From NCBI GenBank assembly GCA_965248675.1, contig CBDFJZ010000007.1, positions 310,001 through 374,000 on the forward strand: a DNA stretch of 64,000 nt. Reading direction: 5' to 3'. Position numbers and translations under genes: made by a program. Numbering within the stretch: the stretch's first letter is position 1; each line of letters opens with the position of its first letter. Origin of the DNA: UBA6627 sp965248675 (lineage in GTDB: Bacteria; Chloroflexota; Dehalococcoidia; UBA2979). The notes under the pieces are model-generated. The model did not search any database. It saw only the letters and a program-made list of their open reading frames with translations, and was not told the DNA's origin. Below are positions 54,799-63,630 of the stretch, one piece after another.

Positions 54799-56052
54799 TC
54801 AGCCGCCTCCGGCTGCCACTGGCTCCACGTCTGCCTCGTGCACGCGCCGCACCGGTTCCGCTCTCGCGATCACCGGCCACAGCACCAGGACGATCGCGAT
54901 CGTCAGCGCGCCCATCACGACCAGCGTCGCAGCTCGCCCCACGCGTCGGCCGCGAGGCCGACTGGGAGGCCCGCGAGCATGAACCCGGCGAACGCCATCG
55001 ACGTCAGCGAGATCACTCGCCCGTAGTAGGCGGGATCCGACTCGATGATGATCACCGCGCTATTCAGCGTCTGGAACGCGCCGGTACCGAGGCCGGTCAG
55101 GAACATCGGGACGAAGAGGATCAGCAGGTTCGGGCTGACGCCGGTGAGAATCAGCGCGACGCCGGTCAGCAGCGCGCCCAGGCTGTAAATCAACAGCGCC
55201 CGCGACGAACCGGCGATCCCTGCGACGGCGAGGCTGGCCGCCAGACCGCCCGCCGCGTTCGCTGCTTGCAGAGGACCGAACTGCCCGACGCTCTCGCCCA
55301 ATTCGTTAGCCAACAGTCCCGGCAGCACGGTAGTCGACGACAACCCGAGCACGATCACCGCGAAGAACAGCACCAGCATCCAACGCAGGCGCGGCTGACT
55401 GTGCACGTAACGGACGCCCGCCACCATGTCCTCGAGCACGGACCGCCCGCCCGTCGGCGACGGCTTCGAGGCCGGCAGCAGCAGCAACGAGAAGGTTGTC
55501 GCGCCGTACAGCGCCGCCATGAAGAAGTAGGCCCCGGACGCCCCGATGAACGAGATCGAGACCAGCAAACCGCCGATCGCGGGCGCCCAGACTCGCGAGG
55601 CGTTGAGCGCGACCTGGTTCAGCGCCACCGCGTTCGGTCGCAGCTCCTCCTCGACCAGGTCGACTACCCAGGCCTGCCGGGCGGGGCCCATGAAGGCAAA
55701 CATCGTGCCGATCACGAACGACCCGAGCGCGAGGTGATAGAGCTCGATGCGGTCGACCGCGAGCAGGGTGCCGATCACGACGAACACCCCCCGTGATCAC
55801 GGCGGCGCCGATCGCCGAGACCAGCCGCTTCGAGGCGCGATCCGCGATCGCGCCGCCGAACGGACCGAGCACCGCCATCGAGATGCCCTGGCCGAGCAGG
55901 ACGAACCCGACCGCGCCGTTCCGCCCCGTCAGCTCGAACGCCACGATCGCCTGCACGATCGTCGACATGAAGAAGGCAGTGAAGGTGCTGAGCGATCCGG
56001 CCCACAGGATCGCGTAGTTCCGGATCGCCAGTGCCGCGAACGAACCCCGCAC
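54799..56052 (-). CDS. MFS transporter, two frameshifts
   Basis: An MFS_3-type protein of about 417 codons. It opens RNYAILWAGSLSTFTAFFMS, then GGAIADRASKRLVSAIGAAV; after a C6/G6 run at 55787-55792 it continues FVVIGTLLAVDRIELYHLAL and PARQAWVVDLVEEELRPNAV. Near the end, a C4/G4 run at 54937-54940 shifts it again; the corrected frame adds a last helix (TLVVMGALTIAIVLVLW) and stops at 54799. The GTG at 56052 has GGGAG upstream. Both breaks are in homopolymers, so error is likely. Confidence 0.75.
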
Positions 56053-56349
56053 AGACCGCTCCCACCGGGCACGACTCTGACGTGCACGTGAAGGAGCCAG
56101 CGTATCGCTCGCACTCGCTAAGCACCGGCGAACGGGAGGCGCGTATCACGCACCCCCCGCCTGACCTTTCGCGCGATGGTGGCGCCTCAGTTGCTGAGCG
56201 CGCGAGTTGCCGTCCGAGTGCGAGTGCCCGTTCCACGGCGCCTGCGAGGCGAGCAGCGCGCCGAACTCCTCGAGCTCACACGTTCTACCCAGGAACGCGT
56301 ACGTCGCGATCGGGAGCGACACGATCGCCTCGCGCCGCCCAAGCCCGCG
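56053..56349. other. Intergenic region without a gene
   Basis: About 300 bp between two minus-strand genes. Frames here lack starts and protein character. It should hold the MFS promoter. Confidence 0.35.
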
Positions 56350-57324
56350 TCAGTTGCGAGGACCTTCCGGCCAGTGCTCCTGCTGCCACGCGCGCCGCTG
56401 CTCCGGGTCGCCGAAGCGTCCATCGCGCCAGGCCAGTGCCTCCTTCAGGCCCTCGTCGCGGTTGCGCGTGCGCCAGTCGTCCATCCCCGGTGATGTGTGC
56501 ATCCGCGCGTCCATTTCGGCAGCGATCCGCTGCATCGTGCGCGCGCCCTGCAGCTCCAGCGCGAGGTTGACCGAGCGCTTGTTCCCCGCCAGGAAGTCCG
56601 CGTCGATCATCGCCAGCCGGTCGGCGATCTCCTCGACGGTCTCTTCGAGGTCGTCGCCCGGCACGGCCTTCAGCACCAGGCCGACGGCGGCCGCCTGGGT
56701 GCCGGAGATGAACTCCCCGGTCAACAGCATGTACTTCGCCCACTGCGGGCCGACCAGGTAGGTCCACATGTGGGCGGGCGGGCCACCCATCGCGCGCACC
56801 GGCGGGAACCCGATCTGCGCGTCCTCGGCCGCGATCACCATGTCACAGAGCAGCACAAGGTCGGTGCCCCCGGCGACGCAGTAACCATGCACCTGACCGA
56901 TCACCGGCTTGTGCATGTCGAAGATCGCCATTCGGTCGCGCTGCGCGTCTTCCATCCGCCACGTGTCGTCGTCGAACGACTGCGAGCCGCGGTAGACCTG
57001 GGCGTACTGGTCGGTCTCGTCGACCGTCTCACCCGGCCGCACCCGGTCCGGAGTCAGGTCGTACCCGGCGCAGAACGAACGGCCCGCGCCGCGCAAGATC
57101 ACCGAGTGCACGCGGTCGTCCCGGTCCGCGTCCCACAGCGCCTTGCCGAGTTCCGACTGCAGCCGCCGTGACAGCGCGTTCAGCTTCTCCGGGCGGTTGA
57201 GGGTGATCCGCGCGCGTCCGCGCTCCTTCTCGACGATCAGCGTCTCGTACTGCGTTTGGGTCTGGGTTTGGGTCTGGGTTTGGGTCTGGGTCTGGGTCTG
57301 GGTCTGGGTCTGGGTCTGGGTCAT
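56350..57324 (-). CDS. Enoyl-CoA hydratase with N-terminal Thr-Gln repeat
   Basis: This 324-aa crotonase-family protein starts with Met followed by twelve Thr-Gln pairs, then YETLIVEKERGRARITLNRP. The fold is normal after that: FCAGYDLTPDR, GYCVAGGTDLVLLCDMVIA and IGFPPVRAMGGPP. The ATG at 57324 has GGGAG 8 nt upstream, so the repeat is really translated. It lies downstream of the SMP-30 gene. The tail (DDWRTRNRDEGLKEALAWRD) is long for the family, as in some CoA hydratases of steroid and terpenoid breakdown. Confidence 0.88.
   Translation of the reverse strand: MTQTQTQTQTQTQTQTQTQTQTQTQYETLIVEKERGRARITLNRPEKLNALSRRLQSELGKALWDADRDDRVHSVILRGAGRSFCAGYDLTPDRVRPGETVDETDQYAQVYRGSQSFDDDTWRMEDAQRDRMAIFDMHKPVIGQVHGYCVAGGTDLVLLCDMVIAAEDAQIGFPPVRAMGGPPAHMWTYLVGPQWAKYMLLTGEFISGTQAAAVGLVLKAVPGDDLEETVEEIADRLAMIDADFLAGNKRSVNLALELQGARTMQRIAAEMDARMHTSPGMDDWRTRNRDEGLKEALAWRDGRFGDPEQRRAWQQEHWPEGPRN
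57250..57321. repeat. Hexanucleotide repeat coding (Thr-Gln)12
   Basis: Twelve 6-bp units, seen on the plus strand as CTGGGT with TTGGGT and one CTGCGT variant, run from 57250 to 57321. On the minus strand they read ACCCAG, coding Thr-Gln. Confidence 0.95.
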
Positions 57325-57442
57325 GATGCTGTCTCCCGCTTCGCGCACGCTCGCGAGCACATTACCCGAACGAGACCACCGAGGACCGTCCGCTCGGCGG
57401 CGGCGGACGGCGGACGGCGGACGGCGGCGGAGCGTGCCCCGG

Positions 57443-58350
57443 CTATCTCGAGCCCGGCACGACCCCTCGGACGTTCGTCTCCACGCGGTAGACGCTCGTC
57501 TGCGCCGTCAGGAACAGCGACGAGAAGTCGGGGCCACGAAGGTGAGGTTCGCCGCGTGTTCCGCGGTCTCGAACGTCCCGAGGCGGGTCCCGTCGGCATC
57601 GAGCACCCACACGCCACCGGAGCCAGTCGTCCAGAGGCGGCCCGCTTCGTCCACTTTCATGCCATCGGGCACGCCCGACAGATCGACTGGCCGCATGTCG
57701 CAGAAGAGCTCGCCGCCACTGATCGAACCGTCGCCCCCCACGTCGAAGCGGCGGATGATCTTGTCGCCCGAATCGCCGATGTACAGCACCGACTCGTCGG
57801 GCGAGAAGGCGAGACCGTTCGGCTGGTTGAAGTCGCTCACGAGGAGCGTCAGCGTGCCGTCGGGGTCGACGCGATAGACGCCCTGGTTCGGGAGTTCCTG
57901 CCTGTCCTCGACACCGAGGGGCGCGCGTCCCGGTCGCGCGGGCTGGAGGCCATATGTCGGGTCGGTGAAATAGATCGCGCCGGAGCTGTGCACCACCAGG
58001 TCGTTCGGGCTGTTGAACTTCGAGTCTTGATAGGCGTCGACGACCGCCTCGGCGGGCCCGTCGTAGGCGGCGCGTGAGACGCGACGACCGGAGTGCTCGC
58101 ATGACACGAGGCGACCCTCGGCGTCCAGCGTGTGCCCGTTCGAGTGCCCGCTCGGTTCGCGGTAGACCTCGGCGGTGTCGGTTCCGGGGCGCCAGCGGTG
58201 GATCCGGTTGCCGGGGATGTCGCTGAACAGCAGGCAGTCGTGCGCCGCGACCCAGATCGGGCCTTCGGTGAAGCCGGAGCCGGTACAGAGCTGCTCTTCC
58301 GCATCCGACGTCAGCAGGTCGCTCAGCCCGGCGTCGTTGGTGATCTCCAT
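57443..58350 (-). CDS. SMP-30/gluconolactonase-family protein, frameshifted near the end
   Basis: A six-bladed propeller lactonase of about 302 codons. It has CTGSGFTEGPIWVAAHDCLL (metal Glu), KFNSPNDLVVHSSGAIYFTD (Asn), FNQPNGLAFSPDESVLYIGD (Asn, Asp) and PDGMKVDEAGRLWTTGSGGV. Near 57535 a missing base shifts the frame after EHAANLTF; the other frame continues PDFSSLFLTAQTSVYRVETN and stops at 57443. The ATG at 58350 has GAGGAGGG upstream. It likely opens a sugar or aromatic lactone. Confidence 0.82.
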
Positions 58351-58423
58351 GCCGCAACCCTCCTCGATCGGCGCCGTGGCATCGTAGCCGCGCGTCCGCG
58401 CTCCGCAAGCCGCAGCGATCGGC

Positions 58424-60688
58424 TTACAGCGACTCGACCAGCACCTTCGAGGCCGCCAGTGCGTCTCGTTCCGCGCCCAGCCCGTACTGCTCGAGGATCG
58501 CGGCGCCATCCGCGCCCGGCGCCGAGGCCGGCGCGCCCGGTCGCACCGGCGTGCGCGACAACCGAGGCGACGGCCCCGTCGTGCGGACGCGACCGGGGCC
58601 GTCGTGCTCACGGGTGATGCTGACGCCTCGCGCGGTCAGCCAATCGCCCTCCATGTTGTCCACCACGCTTCGCACGACGTGCGCGCCCGCGCCGGCCGCG
58701 AGCAGTCGCGCGACCGCGTCGTCGGCGGTCACGTCCGCCAGCGCTCCCTCCAGCGCCGCCTCCAGGCGGTCGCCGTCGACGTTGACGCCCAGTGCGGACA
58801 GCACCGCCTCGCGTTGCGACTCGCGAGCGCCGAGGAACAGCCAACCATCGCGGGCCTCGTAGAGCCGTTGCAGCGGCCCGAATCCGAGCACGCCCTGACC
58901 GCGTGGTTCGTCCCAACGTTTGCCCTCGAAGCTCTGCATGAACGGCGACTGCAGCAACGTCCCGGTGTAGGCGAGCGCGGACCGCACCTGCTGACCACGC
59001 CCCGTGATCGCCCGCTGCCGGAGCGCCAGGGCGACCGCGTAGGCGCCCAGCACGCCAGTCGCGTAGTCGTTCACGGGGAACGGCTGCGCCTCTGGTCGAT
59101 CGCCGCCGAAGCGCATCTGCATCCCGGTCGCCGCCTGCGCCAGGTGCTCCCAGCCTGGCCGCTGCTCCCACGGCCCGCCGTGCCCGTACGCGTTCAACGA
59201 GGCGTAGACGATGTCCGGCTTCCGCGCGCGCACGTCCTCGTAGCCGAGGCCCAGCCGCTCCATCGCCCCGGCTCGGTAGTTCTGCAACACGACGTCCGCG
59301 TCCTCGAGCAGCCGCCAGAAGACGTCCTTCCCGGCCTCGGTCTTGAGGTCGAGCAGCAGGCTCCGCTTGCCGCGATTGACGTCGAGGTGCGACGAGATCC
59401 CGCCCTCACGCGTCGGATTGTCGATCTTGATCACGTCGGCGCCGAACTCCGCGAGGGTCCGCCCACCGGTCGGTCCCGCCAGAATGATGCAGAGATCCAG
59501 CACCCGAACCCCATCCAACGCCGTAACTGACGCGGGTGCGTCCGTGACAGCTGGTGCCCCTCGGACGAGCGCCGCGTCCGCGGCCTCGTTCAGCACCCCG
59601 GCGCGATCAGCGTCCAGCCGGGGAGCCGGGCCTCGCACCTCCCCTGGCGTCCCGTCCAATCGAGGGTGGATCCCCGGCTGCCGCATCGGCCCGAACTCCG
59701 GATCATCGAGGCCAATCACCGCTCGCGAGGCCAACGCATGCCCGTGCTCCAGCCACTCCGACGACTCGCGACAGATCGCCGCCGGCGTTCCGGCCTCGTT
59801 GATCAGCTCTTCCCACTCCGCCGCGGGGCGCGTCTTGAACAGCGCCACCATCCGGTCGCCCAACTCCTCACGAATCGCGTCGTCTACCAGCATCCGCTGG
59901 TGATCGAGCAGCCCGTCATCGGCCCAGTCCTCGACACCCGCGGCGCGCACGAACTGGTCGCGGTGCCGCGTGGGCGAGGCGAAGAACTGCACCCAGCGCC
60001 CGTCCGCGCACTCGTACTGCCGCACCCACGGCGTCCCGAGTGGACCGCGGGCGGGCGACGGGCGGTCCAGCAGCTTCATTGCCGAGGCCCCGGCCGCGGT
60101 GAACGTGGCGTCGAACAGCGGCACCTCGATCCGTTGCCCCACGCCGTCGCGATCTCGCGCATTCAGCGCCATCGCGATGCTGGTCACTCCGAGGAACGCT
60201 CCGTAGCTTGATGAGACCGGGATAGCGGTCACCACGGGCGGGTCGTGCGGCGGACCGCCCATCCGGTTGACATAGGTCCCGCTCGCAGCGCCCAGCACGC
60301 CCTCCCAGGCCGGGGTCGCGGCACGCGGATCGTCCTCGGCGAAGCCGGGGAGCGAGCAGTAGATCAGCTGCGGGTTGGCGTCGCTCGCAGCCCCATACCC
60401 GACGCCGAGTCGATCCATCACGCCCGGCCGGAAGTTCTCGATGAGCACGTCCGCCCGCGCGATCAAGGCGCGAGCCGTCTGGAGGTCATCCGCGACGTGC
60501 AGATCGAGTACGACGCTGCGCTTGCCTCGGTTCCAGGTCGCGTTCGCGGACGTGTTCCAGCGCGGGCCGCCCGGCGGATCGATGCGGATCACATCGGCGC
60601 CTTGATCCGCGAGCAGCATCGCTGCCAGTGGACCTGCGACGTATTGCCCGAAATCGACGACCCGGACGCCATCGAGCGCGCTGCTCAT
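58424..60688 (-). CDS. Double class III CoA-transferase (CaiB/BaiF family)
   Basis: This 754-aa protein holds two complete CaiB/BaiF domains in tandem: domain 1 from LDGVRVVDFGQYVAGPLAAM (residues 5-370) and domain 2 from LDGVRVLDLCIILAGPTGGR (residues 395-750). Each repeats ADVIRIDPP or ADVIKIDNP, NRGKRSVVLDL or NRGKRSLLLDL, and a NFRPG or NYRAG segment. The family moves CoA between carboxylic acids through an Asp-linked anhydride. A fused pair could form an internal version of the usual interlocked dimer. The partner acids are unknown. Confidence 0.9.
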   Translation of the reverse strand: MSSALDGVRVVDFGQYVAGPLAAMLLADQGADVIRIDPPGGPRWNTSANATWNRGKRSVVLDLHVADDLQTARALIARADVLIENFRPGVMDRLGVGYGAASDANPQLIYCSLPGFAEDDPRAATPAWEGVLGAASGTYVNRMGGPPHDPPVVTAIPVSSSYGAFLGVTSIAMALNARDRDGVGQRIEVPLFDATFTAAGASAMKLLDRPSPARGPLGTPWVRQYECADGRWVQFFASPTRHRDQFVRAAGVEDWADDGLLDHQRMLVDDAIREELGDRMVALFKTRPAAEWEELINEAGTPAAICRESSEWLEHGHALASRAVIGLDDPEFGPMRQPGIHPRLDGTPGEVRGPAPRLDADRAGVLNEAADAALVRGAPAVTDAPASVTALDGVRVLDLCIILAGPTGGRTLAEFGADVIKIDNPTREGGISSHLDVNRGKRSLLLDLKTEAGKDVFWRLLEDADVVLQNYRAGAMERLGLGYEDVRARKPDIVYASLNAYGHGGPWEQRPGWEHLAQAATGMQMRFGGDRPEAQPFPVNDYATGVLGAYAVALALRQRAITGRGQQVRSALAYTGTLLQSPFMQSFEGKRWDEPRGQGVLGFGPLQRLYEARDGWLFLGARESQREAVLSALGVNVDGDRLEAALEGALADVTADDAVARLLAAGAGAHVVRSVVDNMEGDWLTARGVSITREHDGPGRVRTTGPSPRLSRTPVRPGAPASAPGADGAAILEQYGLGAERDALAASKVLVESL

Positions 60689-60775
60689 CTGGATCTCCCG
60701 TCCTCAGGCGAGGACGGTAGCAGAGTCCGATACGCGACCGTCGCGTGAGCCCGGGGGCTGCTCCAGCCGCGACCG

Positions 60776-61207
60776 CTAGCTCGTGAAGAGCGGCGCAGCC
60801 TGTCCCGACTCGACGTAGGTCTTCAGCGAGGTCATCAGTTGGCCCCACGTGTACGCGACCATCCCGATCTCTTCGTCCGCCGGGAAGTTGGCGTGCTCGA
60901 AGTTGACGAGCACGCCCGGCCCCTGTGGATTGGCGCCGACGTCCTAGCTCACCTCGGAGTTCGCCCAGTGCGGCGGGAATTTCCCCGTCGAGGTCCACCG
61001 AACGCTCGAGTCGCTCACCTCGTCGACTCGCAGCCCGAACGGCATCGGCGCCACCGGGAATGCGGGCTCCAGCGTGCCCCCGACCGCGCCGTCGCCCCCA
61101 CAGGCGCCGGTCCACCAGGCCTTGATGCCCTCGACGCTGGCGATCGCCTCCACCACCGCCGCTTGCTCGCCGTTCACGTCGACCGTGAACAAGATCTCCG
61201 CTGCCAT
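60776..61207 (-). pseudogene. SRPBCC/AHSA1-domain protein with internal TAG
   Basis: A frame of 143 codons: MAAEILFTVDVNGEQAAVVE, GIKAWWTGACGGDGAVGG, then a TAG at 60944-60946 after PHWANSEVS, followed in phase by DVGANPQGPGVLVNFEHANF and MVAYTWGQLMTSLKTYVESG. The Trp codon TGG was probably replaced by TAG. It resembles the activator-type START fold seen in many uncharacterised proteins, and it diverges from an ArsR regulator that is followed by another such protein. Confidence 0.75.
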
Positions 61208-61282
61208 CGTTGACTCCTCGTCGCTCGATATTTTAGTGACCGCTGAATAGTAGGCGAGTGGCGCAATCATTTCAACCACCGC

Positions 61283-61288
61283 TAAAAT
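61283..61288 (+). promoter_or_regulatory. -10 box (TAAAAT) for the ArsR gene
   Basis: TAAAAT ends 7 nt before the ATG at 61296, a leaderless start. On the other strand a TAAAAT at 61229-61234 precedes the divergent SRPBCC gene, so the 90-bp gap holds two promoters, likely both repressed by ArsR. Confidence 0.5.
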
Positions 61289-61295
61289 GTCAGCG

Positions 61296-61622
61296 ATGGA
61301 CTCCCTCCAAGTCGTCACCGAGCCTCGCCGGCGCGAGATCCTGCTGGTCCTCGGCGAGCACGAGCTGCCCGCCGGCGACATCGCGAGCCGGCTCGACGTC
61401 TCGTTCTCAGCCGTCTCGCAGCACCTCGGCCGCCTCCTCGAGGTCGGCGCGGTGCAGGTGCGCCGCGACGGCCGTCGTCGCCTCTACAAGGCCGATCGCG
61501 CTCGCCTGGCCGAGATCACGGGCGCGCTACAGTCGATGTGGAGCACGGACATCGAGCGCCTCGCTCGCCTCGCGGAGCTTGCGGAGCGCTACCAGCACGA
61601 ACCCTCCGAGGAGCGCCGATGA
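61296..61622 (+). CDS. ArsR-family transcriptional regulator
   Basis: This protein of about 108 aa starts MDSLQVVTEPRRREILLVL and has a winged helix (LPAGDIASRLDVSFSAVSQH) and wing (VRRDGRRRLYKADRARLAEI). No metal-binding Cys pair is seen, so it probably senses something other than a metal, as in ArsR/SRPBCC pairs. It overlaps the SRPBCC gene downstream by 4 bp. The ATG at 61287 is an alternative start. Confidence 0.88.
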   Translation: MDSLQVVTEPRRREILLVLGEHELPAGDIASRLDVSFSAVSQHLGRLLEVGAVQVRRDGRRRLYKADRARLAEITGALQSMWSTDIERLARLAELAERYQHEPSEERR

Positions 61623-62089
61623 CGACCGGTTGGACCGAGGACGGCGCGGCGATCGTCGAGCGCTACATCGAGGCGGCGCCGGCGACCGTGTTTTCGTTGT
61701 TCCGCGACCGCGACGCGTGGCTCAGCTGGCAGGGCGTGGACGCGACCATCGAGGCGGCACCCGGCGGCCTGTTCCGCCTCGACATCCGTGGCGACGGTTA
61801 CGTCTCGGGAGAGTTCGTCGAGGTTGTCGACGATCAGCGCCTGGTGTTCACCTGGGGTTGGGAGGGTCCCGACGCGCCCTACCCCGTCGCGCCGGGCCAG
61901 AGCACCGTCGAGATCGATCTCACGCCCGAGGGCAGCGGTACGCGGCTACGGCTCACCCATCGCGTCCCGGTGCCGGAGCTCGAAGAGGAGACCCGCGGCG
62001 GCTGGTTCCACTACATCGACCGGCTCGCCGTGCGCGCCGAAGGCGGCGACCCCGGACCCGATCCGATGGTTGCAACGGCTGCGGACTAG
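61619..62089 (+). CDS. SRPBCC/AHSA1-domain protein
   Basis: This 156-aa protein starts MTTGWTEDGAAIVERYIEAA and has the START-like elements RDRDAWLSWQGVDATIEAAP, GGLFRLDIRGDGYVSGEFVE, QRLVFTWGWEGPDAPYPVAP and GTRLRLTHRVPVPE. Its ATG overlaps the ArsR TGA (ATGA), so it is translationally coupled to the regulator. A pocket for a small hydrophobic ligand is expected; the ligand is unknown. Confidence 0.85.
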   Translation: MTTGWTEDGAAIVERYIEAAPATVFSLFRDRDAWLSWQGVDATIEAAPGGLFRLDIRGDGYVSGEFVEVVDDQRLVFTWGWEGPDAPYPVAPGQSTVEIDLTPEGSGTRLRLTHRVPVPELEEETRGGWFHYIDRLAVRAEGGDPGPDPMVATAAD

Positions 62090-62155
62090 CCCGCCCGCAC
62101 GTCCAGGTACTCAGGAACCTGGAACTTGCGGCCTGATCCTCGAAGCGCGCGCCCG

Positions 62156-62500
62156 ATGTCCAGCGATCGCCCGACCAGTTTCCCTGATCGGGACTCCGCA
62201 ATCGAAGCCAGAGTCCACGACGCGGCGAAAGCAGCGAATCTGTCGCCCGAGTACGTCCTCGCCGGCCTCATGACCCTTGCCGAAGAGGCTTTCGCTGCGA
62301 AGGCCTACGGCGCTTCCGTAACTGCGTACCGTGAGCTTGGCCGCCACCTGCAACTCTTCACTGACCGCGTGACGGTCACCGAAGTCAACCAGCGAGCAGC
62401 AGAGGTAGCCAGAGCTGTTGGCCTGGACCCCGCAGAGCTCGAGGAACTGAAACGCGAGACACTGAAACTGCTCGAGCCGCCGAAGCAGCCCTCGCGCTAA
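62156..62500 (+). CDS. Hypothetical protein resembling a phage terminase small-subunit tail
   Basis: This protein of about 114 aa has SPEYVLAGLMTLAEEAFAAK, YGASVTAYRELGRHLQLFTD and RVTVTEVNQRAAEVARAVGL. The combination of a helical repeat, an ELGRHLxLFTDRV phrase and a charged C-terminal helix resembles the end of terminase small subunits, though the N-terminal helix-turn-helix is missing. It may be a phage remnant or an unrelated small protein. A TTG at 62126 is an alternative start. Confidence 0.45.
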   Translation: MSSDRPTSFPDRDSAIEARVHDAAKAANLSPEYVLAGLMTLAEEAFAAKAYGASVTAYRELGRHLQLFTDRVTVTEVNQRAAEVARAVGLDPAELEELKRETLKLLEPPKQPSR

Positions 62501-62637
62501 ACGTGCATCGGCCGATCGCGTGAAAAGCCGGCCGACTTCAATCGCCCCGTTTCTGCTATGTGGCGGCCCGCACCGCCGGCGTCCGAGCGCGGCTACGGTA
62601 GAACCCTGGAGTCAGGGCGCAAGCAGGGAGCGTAGGC

Positions 62638-63408
62638 ATGGCGGAATCACTCGAGGGTCGGGTCGCACTGATCACCGGCGGGAGCTCGGGCATCGGCCGC
62701 TCCACTGCCGAGCTGATGGCCGCGCAGGGCGCCAGCGTCGTCGTCGCCGGGCGCCGCCAAGCACCGCTCGACGAGGTCGTGGCCGCGATCGGCGACGGCG
62801 CTTCGGCGGTCGGCGCCGATCTCGCGGACCCCGCCGAGGCGGAGCGGCTGGCTGCGACGGTCCTCGACGCGCACGGCCGCGTCGACATCCTCGTGAACAA
62901 CGCCGGTTTCTCCTCGAAGGTGCGCAGCCCGCGCTACTCGACCGCCGAGGAGTGGCGCGCGGTGATGGATGTGAACACCCTAGGGCCGATGGTGCTCACG
63001 CGTGAGCTGCTCCCGGCGATGGTCGCGCAAGGCCGCGGCGACGTCGTGCTCGTCTCCTCAACCGCCGCGCTCCGGCCGAACGTCATGGCGGGCGTCGCCT
63101 ATAGCGCCGCCAAGTCGGCGGCGCGCGCCTACATGCAGGTGCTCTCCGACGAGGTGCGTGGCGAGGGCATCCGCTGCAGCACCGTGTTCCCGGGCGAGGT
63201 CGACACGCCGATCCTCGCCAACCGCCCGCTCCCCCCGGACGCCGCTGCCCGGTCCACGATGATGCTGCCCGAGGACATCGCCGAGGTGATCCTGCTCGCC
63301 GTCTCGCTGCCGCGGCGCGCGACGATGCTCGAGGTCACACTCGTCCCCAGCCAGCCTCGCGACACCCGTGAGGACTTCCGGGCCGCGCGCGAGAAGCGGC
63401 AGGCCTGA
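62638..63408 (+). CDS. Short-chain dehydrogenase/reductase
   Basis: This 256-aa SDR is complete: VALITGGSSGIGRSTAELMA (NAD(P) motif), VVVAGRRQAPLD (Arg-Arg after the second strand suggests NADPH), ILVNNAGFSS, VLVSSTAALRP (catalytic Ser) and GVAYSAAKSAARAY (Tyr-xxx-Lys). GGGAG lies before the ATG. The PGEVDTPI segment is typical of the classical family. Substrate unknown. Confidence 0.9.
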   Translation: MAESLEGRVALITGGSSGIGRSTAELMAAQGASVVVAGRRQAPLDEVVAAIGDGASAVGADLADPAEAERLAATVLDAHGRVDILVNNAGFSSKVRSPRYSTAEEWRAVMDVNTLGPMVLTRELLPAMVAQGRGDVVLVSSTAALRPNVMAGVAYSAAKSAARAYMQVLSDEVRGEGIRCSTVFPGEVDTPILANRPLPPDAAARSTMMLPEDIAEVILLAVSLPRRATMLEVTLVPSQPRDTREDFRAAREKRQA

Positions 63409-63630
63409 GGCCAGCGGGAAGAGGTCCGTCGTGAGCTGGAAGTTCAGCGAGCGCGTAGATGTGCACCTGGTTAGGACACGCGCCGCAGTCGCCGCGAACG
63501 GAGGCAAGGGGACTCGAAAGACCCCTTACCCCGGGCCACACTCCCTGAGCCTCAGGGGTCCCTCGCTACTTTCGCGGCGGGGGTGGGGTCCCCCCGGATC
63601 CATATGGGGTCGAAACGTCGGCGAGCGGCG

